DNA from: Bugula neritina
Taxonomy: Eukaryota > Bryozoa > Gymnolaemata > Cheilostomatida > Bugulidae
NCBI GenBank assembly: GCA_964035545.1
Contig: OZ037765.1
Location: forward strand, 31,091,504-31,155,503
Reading direction: 5' to 3'
DNA: 64,000 nt
Below the pieces are notes generated by a model. The model was not told the DNA's origin. It saw nothing but the letters and a program-made list of their open reading frames with translations, and ran no database searches. The position numbers were made by a program, and so were the translations under genes. This document shows positions 56,062 to 64,000 of the stretch, in pieces (within the stretch, counting starts at the first letter, position 1; each line of letters opens with the position of its first letter).

Positions 56062-57845
56062 TCCTTGACACCAGACCAACCTTGAGATGGAAGATTATTT
56101 CTTTATATTATTATTATATTATATTATTATACTCTATTGATCTAATAAATTTTTTATAAATATCGCATAAATAACGCTTATAAAATGCAATTTTATATTT
56201 TATAAACAAGTGCGAATTTTGTTTTTTTCACTGTGAAAATCAAGTATGAATTTGAGAAGGATGTTCTAAAATAAAGTACACGCTGCAAAGTTACTAAACT
56301 TAATGCTAGAATAACAAAGACTATAGCAGATTTTGAAAGTTTCTAAAACCAATTTTTAAAAGACGATGTTTTACAATCTACAGCATTATGTCTGGAAATT
56401 GTCTTTCCCCTATGGAAACGGTAAACACGAAATGAGGTCTCAATTATATTATAATGTCACTCTAGCAATCATCAATAATATACCATCAGCAAGACATGAA
56501 CAAAACTTAGTTTAGGAATTTTATGTTTCCATAAATAGACACTAAGTGATATCAACAAACCATTACCCAATACTGTATACCGTAATTTCACATTAATTAT
56601 AAACAATACAGACCATTTTCTCAAACACTGACATTTTCTCAACGCTATACTGTTGAGATAGTATACGTTGCATCTATTAAAAGTCTAAAGTTTAGACTCT
56701 AAACTATTACATGCAGTCTATAGATGTCTAGCAGTTTAAACGTTTCTTATATAATACTGAGATTGCATTAAAACTTATACACTGACAAAAACTGTACACA
56801 CATCATTTTCAAAATTAAAAGTTTCTAGCAGCTTTAAATCTAATAAAAAAATATTTTATAATATTTTTAGTGGATTGAAAAAGTGTAGGTCTGAAAAAGA
56901 TCTAGCATAACATATTTTACACAATGCTCCTAGAAATTGCTTTGAATTGTTTGCAGATTTGAGTCTGCTTTGAAAATAGTAGATGCCAATTATAATAACC
57001 GAGTGTCACATATCTCAATCAATATACACATTGTATTTCATACAAAGCTAGATAATCTACTTCTACCTTATGTTGCAGAAAACATCTAATCCTATGAAAT
57101 GGATTCTACTGATTCAAATAATGAATGTTTGGACAGCATTACAGGTATACTTTGATTATCGAAACTGGGTCTAACCAAACAAAGTATTAAAGGTACCCAA
57201 TTTGCTAAAAGTTTGGTCAAAAAGTCAATACAAAAGGCATATTAAAGGGGCGAACTTTGGGTCTTGAAACATCAAATAAATTCTAGCTGAAGAGGATAAT
57301 TTTGTTAATTGACTAAAAAACTTAAACTTTTTAATAATAATTTCAATGTGCTTCTAGTATATAGTTTTACAATATATATTAAACTTTCCTATAAAAAAAT
57401 TATTTTCTTTACTCTCAATTACTATCTGTAACTTTCAATCAGAAGAGTGACTTCAATAGAACTTATCAAAGAGACTAAACACCAGCATGTATGCTATGCC
57501 AGCATACTGATTGTAGTTGTAACTTGTAAGATGATATGATAAAGGAACATAATTGCAATTAGTTGAGAGTTTGAAATGACTTCTAAATTGTTAAACCTCA
57601 GAGTAAATAACATGTTCACGGTGTATAGTGTTACAATTACAATGGATAGTACATTACTACAAGATTCTAATGTGTACTAACTTGCAACATATTAAAGTAC
57701 ACTAGCAGTGGAATGTAGTCTATAATATCATTCATATGTTAAATTATGATTGCTTGTCAATGTGGTTTGATAACTTGAAAACATTTTAGTTTATACTCTA
57801 GCATAGATTTTTACTTTATAAAGTCAACCTTTCCTTATTAATTTT

Positions 57846-58035
57846 ACTGTCTGCACTACTCTATCTGCACTACTCTATCTACAGTACTCTGCACTACACT
57901 ATCTGCACTACTCTATCTGCACTACTCTATCTACAGTACTCTGCACTACACTATCTGCACTATTCTATCTGCACTACTCTATCTACACTACTCTGCAATA
58001 TTCTGTCTGCACCACTCTATCTGCACTGCTCTACC
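57846..58035. repeat. CTGCACTACTCTAT minisatellite
   Basis: About a dozen imperfect copies of CTGCACTACTCTAT with variants (CTACAGTACTCTG, CTGCACTACACTAT) form a higher-order period. There is no neighbouring exon that I can identify, unlike the arrays in the OATP and MCM6 genes. Confidence 0.85.
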
Positions 58036-61000
58036 TGCACTATTTTGCTATTCACACACAGGTACACTTACTATTGGAGGTCTAGAAATTTAACTAAGGT
58101 ATAAGAGACAACTCAGCTCCAAGCTGCATGTAAATAAATACTTCTGCATAACACCATCTATTGCAATTCATAAAAGGCCAAAATATTATTAATAATTTCA
58201 TAAAAATTTGGCATGACAACTTGTGAACAAGCAATTTGACTTTTGTGCAAACTTTTTTAGTATTTATAGTTGGAAGTTTTTAAGTCTGTAAGTGGTCAGG
58301 GTTGAGAAGTCTGCGCAACCATAGTTTACAACTTAAATATTAAAGTACCCAAGGCTTCAGTTTCTCTAATCTGTTTCCATGGTCTATTGTTTGCTACCAT
58401 ACACACAATTTCTATTTTAGTATCTTGGCAGAAAGCTGTGTTTTATCATGCATTGACATAGCACGCACATGACACTCAAACAAAATGTATGATAGGTCAA
58501 TCACTGCCTAAAATGTCTCTAAAAATGTGAAACTTGCTTTAAGATGGCAACAGAAACCATCTACAGACAATTTTTGTTGGACATTCTTAAAAACAAAGCA
58601 ATTTGATGTAAAAGAAAAATACTGAAAAGAATTACAAGGCATTGACACAGCTGGTAAATAACAATGCATGTAAATTTTGCTCACATAATTATAATATGTA
58701 GACCAAATACATTTTTCCCCCATCAGTTTATAAGGCCATGTAAAAAATACATTGTATGTTACAGTAAATTCAATATAGCTACGGCTATCTGGGTATTATA
58801 CTAACATCAGACCAGCTGTAAAAGTGACACGCAGAGTCTAGAATGAATATCAGTCATCAATACAAATTACTTTACAGACACATAATGAAAGTAAAGTGGC
58901 AGTTGTAAGTCAAATCCTGCACAAGAACAAAGTAAAATATTCTAAACCCAGATGTGCAAATAAAATCTATTTCAGTAAGTAGCTAGTATGTATAATTAAC
59001 TGGCCTAACTACTAATTACCTCACTAAAATTTTAGTCAACCTGCTTATTATTGTAACTATGCTATTAGACTACATGCTACAGGCAGCGCTCTTACCATGT
59101 AACTAGATGCTGACAATATCCACAGTCCCTTTCTCCCACTGCTAAGGGATCTATGTCACAGCTAGAAGAAAATTATCAAGTGTGTAGGTCGAAAGGTTGC
59201 AAGTCAGTTTATTGAATGCCAGGCCTATAGACTGGCTTAGCTCTCCTATGCCTAACTTCTCTATACAAATGAAATTCAATAAGATAAAAATAACTCAATT
59301 CAAACTGGTGTGAAATGTAGGGTTATATATTCAGTAGAGACAAAACAACTTATGCAAGCGTAGCTTACCTCTAAAAAACACTTTACTAAATACACTTGGA
59401 GAATTCTATAGCATAAAAATCTCCCTAGGTATTGAGTTCAAAGAGATAAACTCGAAGGTTTGAATCGTTCACATGGGACCTTTTCAGTTAAACGAGCCTG
59501 AAATACACATAATAAACATGGCTGTGTACAGTGCAGTAGTGCAGTAGACGATGTAATCATGAAGTGCTTTACAGGAAGATAAAAGCCTATTTTATAGCAA
59601 TGTGTGCTAAACACTTACCCAGTAGACTGCTGCTTGCGACAGCCTCTTATATCATAAGTCATCTTTTAACAGCTTAATTAGGTTATGGCAGAGAAAACTA
59701 ATAGCCATACACTCTCAGCAGCTAATGCGATTAGTCATAGATTTAGAGAAAAAAACCATGTGTCAGTGAGTGGAGGCAATAGGCACCCGACTTATTGAAC
59801 TACATCAAGAGTATAGGTCCAATGGCTGCGTTAGTAAATTTGTAACCCGAGAATGCTAGATACTTGACTGTCTACTGAAGAGAAGATATCGGTGTAAAGG
59901 CAGTTTACAGAAACCTTATAAATAGTCAGCAATAATCAATTCTTTTAAATCAACATTGTTACATAGTTCCATATCAGCTATTAGCAGCTTTATCTGTAAC
60001 TACGACTACCTTAACTTGGAAATAATACTTGCACATTAACCATGTTTAATTACTACAAAAATCAATGCTAGTCTAGACGTATAGGCGATTATTTTCACTT
60101 TTATATGGTATATAATATATACTGTATGTGGTTTTATTTTAACACTAAATTTAAACAAAAATTGGTTACAAGGTGGCAATAGGCAATAATATACTAAAGT
60201 AGAATAAAATTGAAAAAATTTAAAAGCATTTATGTGAACTTTATTAAAATGTTTTTGAAATTCTGAAGAGTTACTTACTTGCTGTAAGCATGTCATCGGC
60301 AATGATAACTACTCGGTGAAATGTGTGGAACAAAGAAAATAAATTTCTGGAATTGTCATCATCTCTCTCTACTTAGCCTACGTATATCAAGAGAGCTCAT
60401 TGTTGCCAACCTCCTACCACATCGTATAAACAAATGCTAGTGGTTACATCAGATCTATTATCTCACATGTTATCCTGCTAGCCTTCAGTTAGTTTAGACT
60501 TTAGAGAACTATGTACTACAGCAGCAGCAGTGGTAACGGAAAACCCTGTGCTTTAGTTGAGAAATACAGCAAAAAAAATCAGAATTTCAACTCGTGCCCC
60601 TAGCTAAAACTCATAGAGGCAAGCTAAGAACTTAGACTAATAAAATTTCTTGTTGCTGTACCTAAAAGATATGAATCACTGCTCTCATTAAAGGATTTTA
60701 TGTCTATGAACTATAATACTTTAAATACAAAGTATATCTTATGACTGAACACACTTACCACTTGAAGTGTATTAACAGAGAGCTTCACAACTCAAGCAAC
60801 TGCTGATTAATGCCGGTCCTAATGCCTTTTCCTGTTTTGCTGTCAGCAATACCTGCAGGCAACTGCTGGTGCATGTCACAACTTTACAACTAAAAGTATA
60901 ACAAAGAGATGAATGAATGTCATAAGCTGTTGAGAGAAAATTAGCAACATTTAGCAGCAACTAATAGAACCTGGTAGAAGGAGTAGTGTGTAGACCAGAG

Positions 61001-61383
61001 GGCATTGACTGGAGGCTAATTAGTATAAACAGAGTATTTACTATGAAATATAGAATGAGTGATACTCCATCAGTGATATTTACAGTCTGATGTATTGTGC
61101 AACTTTTGGTAATGAGCAGACAACTTTCTGTTGAAATCTAAAACCTTACTATTTCTAAATAGCACCTGCTATTAAATAACATTCCGTGTCACTTGTTTGC
61201 ACATTACACAGCATTGCTATTCTATTTTCAGTTGGTAATAGATAAGGAAGTTGTCTTAGCATGACTTTTAGCTCTAGAACGATGTAGGCAGATCAGGCAT
61301 TGCTGCTCGTCACCAACAAGACTTAGGAGTTATATACTTGAAATTCATTGTATGAAAAGTCAAAAGGTGTATACTGTATCAGT

Positions 61384-61416
61384 TTGATTGATTGATTGAT
61401 TGATTTATTTATTTAT
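61384..61416 (-). repeat. GATT/TTTA simple repeat, possibly the 3' tail of a retroelement
   Basis: The plus strand shows (GATT)n followed by (TTTA)n and then GCGTATCACAGACATG. On the minus strand this reads as unique sequence, then AATAAA repeats, then AATC repeats. That arrangement is common at LINE or SINE 3' ends. No coding remnant was recognised beside it. Confidence 0.4.
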
Positions 61417-64000
61417 TGCGTATCACAGACATGAAAACACGTGTAAACCCTGGCTATAATAAGTAGATATGAACGAAAATGGGAAAAAAGTCAAAACTCT
61501 GTTGATTATTTAAAATAAAAGATAATTGTATTTATACAAATCTGTGCGGAGTTGTCCTCACAGCTCACTCCACTTTGTGAAGAACATGACTCCCCAGTTA
61601 GCAAATCCTCTAGTAACTAACTCAGATTTGAAAACTCTGATCACTAGGTTTTTCAACAGAATATAACTGTTTTGCTCGAAACATACTGAGAATATAGTTT
61701 TGAAGGGTTTTAGAGTAACTCAGAGTTAAATTATAATTGAGTTCCATTTCTCACCCATATTAATCATATAATTTGATCATGTATACATCTGTCAAGCAAG
61801 TGTATAGTATACGTTTGTCATGTTAGACAGGTGCCTTCAGTACTAATATTGCAAATAGTTGCTGCTAATTTGTGTGATTAAGATTAACAAACCCCAAATT
61901 GAACAATAATATTATTTACGAACCACAAATATGTAAAAGAATAGTGCAGCAAATAATATCAATAATACACATTTTTAGGCCCTTCATAATATTTATATAC
62001 CTATTTTTATTTGAGCTGATGATAAATACTAAATTATATTAAATAAAATATATACCTAAATTTGGCTATCGTAATAATTTCACTAACCTTTTACATACAT
62101 ACTGTTATAAAATGTCGTGCAAGTTGGTGAGGATTGTAGCTATGTTGAGATTGGAGTTATGACATCATAGCTTTTGGTATGGATATAGCTTTGCGATAGC
62201 TGTGAATTGAATGCACATGTGTACAGCTGGGGACTTGTGATTCTAGCGTGAACCTAGTAAGTTGGGCTAATCCTACAGATAATACCTAATTAGTTATAGT
62301 TATGTACTCTTTATTTAGTTAATATGTTATTCTAAAATCTATACAGTTTTAAGGATAATATATATGTTCACATTTTTTATTTTAGATTTATAGTAACCTT
62401 GACAGGATGTTATATTCTTTCAATATTTCAAGCAGATTTTATTCTCATAACATATTTAATGATTAGCTTACAATTGCTCATTGATTTGCTACTGAAACTT
62501 TGCTTCCATTTCCTTTGCTGTGTTCAAAGGCAAACAACTTCTCATATAATCATAATTTACTAAAATAAAGGCATTAGAATGTGTACCACCACTCCTCCTC
62601 CACTGACGTCAACAGTATCTAATAGCTGATAATTATATGCTAACCAGCTTTCATAAAAATACTTTATTAGATTGTAAAAACATGCTTCAACTATAACTGT
62701 TTACATGTATATAAAAATATATGCTTGCAATAATAACATAATAATATATTGTAATTAAAAACAACAATTTAATCAAAATGAAGCATTTCATTATAAAATT
62801 TGCTATGATATAAAATAGTAGATTTTATGAGGCAGAATTACTGTTTTTTGCAAATAATGTCATTTTTATTGACTAAAATGCATATTTATTTTGTCAGTTT
62901 ATAGAATTTGGTTTGTCAATTTGTCAATTTGCATCTGATGATTTATTAATAAGAAAAGCTGAGGCAGTAGATGGGTGGGGGTTGGTGGCCAACTGAATAC
63001 AGGAAATTAATAAACACATTTTTGGCAACCAAATCCTGCGGATAATATCATACATACTGTCACATAAATAACATATTACAACATATGCTATAACTATAAC
63101 TATAACATTAAGTTACTATAACATTTATGTGCATGTATCAGAAAATAAATTGGTATAAATACATGCACTGATTTATTTGAAGGCTAAAGTGTTATAAAAA
63201 TATACATTTTATATAAGCTACAGTGTTTTGCATATTGGTAGTTGTGTCTCCTTTTTATATGTTGTGGTACTGGCTGCCAAACAGGTGCGAAGATCCCCTC
63301 TAAACATTTGGAGTGATGCTTATCACTACCTGCTTGCTGTTAGGAGAAAAAAATTCTAGTATATTAAGTTTAATTTATTGGATACACATAGCCAAGAGCT
63401 ATAAAGTTGCAAGCACCAAAGGACAATCCAAAATAACCATAATTCTTTAAAATTACTTAATTGCAACTGATATACACTAAGGCCTAAGCTCTCTCAAAGT
63501 TATGGTCACTACATATTATAATTACAATAAAACATAAATTGCATACTGTATCCTATATAGTTTATAAAGGCTGCATCAAGGTATTATAAAATTAGAATAG
63601 TATACATTATAAAGTTTGATAAAATATTTCTATAATAATTATGTAACATGATACATAAACTACATATTATTCCGTTTAACAAAATAACTGGATTCAATGC
63701 CTACAACAAGCTACCCTGCCACTACCAGGTCACCCTGTATGCTTGGATTATAGACACATAATAACATGGTAGCAATCACTGAAATATAACTAGGTATCAT
63801 ATTATTTCAGTGGATAACAATTAGCAAAATATCTAGCAATAGCCAAAGGACTTTCTGGTTTGCAGATTGCAGTGATTCTGCTGGTAGTGAAACAGCGAGT
63901 ACAGTAATGATTGTTCTTACATAATATAGTAAGTAGAAGAGAGTTTAATAATAAACGAAAAATAGGTCACGTTTAACGATTATTTAGTATATTTTGTGAC

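Larger units (their letters stand above)
56062..64000. other. Gene-free AT-rich region to the right edge
   Basis: I recognise no protein-coding exon or RNA gene in these 7.9 kb. Open frames are short and without family resemblance. Possible fragments of tRNA-like repeats lie near 59070-59230 and 59760-59850, and simple repeats lie at 57846-58035 and 61384-61416. It could be intergenic or a large intron of a gene outside the window. Confidence 0.5.

Noticed and set aside
59070-59850. Possible tRNA-derived repeats (minus-strand TGGTAAGAGCGCTGCC near 59090; similar words at 59185 and 59805)
   Set aside because: The words resemble tRNA promoter boxes, and two of the segments resemble each other weakly, but boundaries and folds could not be established by eye.
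60772-60960. Cys-rich 62-codon minus-strand frame
   Set aside because: It has no recognisable domain or splice context; probably chance.

Overview
The window is nuclear DNA of a non-vertebrate animal. It is AT-rich and intron-rich, with GT-AG splice sites and AATAAA signals, and it holds five protein-coding genes. It also carries many simple repeats, a tRNA-derived SINE and a MITE-like element. The gene set (Smoothened, MCM6, the CatSper-associated protein EFCAB9, OATP transporters and an arylsulfatase-B relative) is metazoan. An EFCAB9 gene argues against lineages that lost the sperm CatSper channel, such as arthropods and nematodes. I cannot place the phylum. Gene models were built by hand from conserved protein sequence, splice sites and phase; all junctions given keep frame.

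Layout. 127-790 (-): first coding exon of an organic anion transporter (OATP/SLCO) that continues off the left edge. 828-6690: intergenic. 6691-19102 (+): complete 14-exon OATP of 748 aa, closest to SLCO4A1. 20715-27448 (-): complete 12-exon Smoothened, 824 aa. 29576-31745 (+): EFCAB9, 4 exons with a possible fifth at 32414-32487. 33110-40955 (+): complete 18-exon MCM6, 820 aa. 42587-51277 (-): 10-exon arylsulfatase-B-like protein, 544 aa, which has lost most of its catalytic residues. 51278-64000: no gene recognised, only repeats and one transposon-like element.

The genes are not an operon or pathway cluster. SMO and EFCAB9 are head to head, about 2.1 kb apart. EFCAB9 and MCM6 are in tandem, with a compact MCM6 promoter region carrying E2F-like and E-box sites. 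MCM6 and the sulfatase-like gene converge.

Most notable: (1) the sulfatase-like protein appears to be a secreted pseudoenzyme, lacking the formylglycine cysteine, several metal ligands and catalytic Lys/His, with a hydrophobic C-terminus that suggests membrane or GPI attachment; (2) about ten exon-intron junctions in the OATP and MCM6 genes are immediately flanked by tandem repeats that copy the splice site itself, in places giving runs of in-frame alternative donors or acceptors; (3) the Smoothened tail has RRxS sites with serines at +3 (and +6), beside arginine clusters, as in the PKA/CK1 switch of Drosophila Smo.
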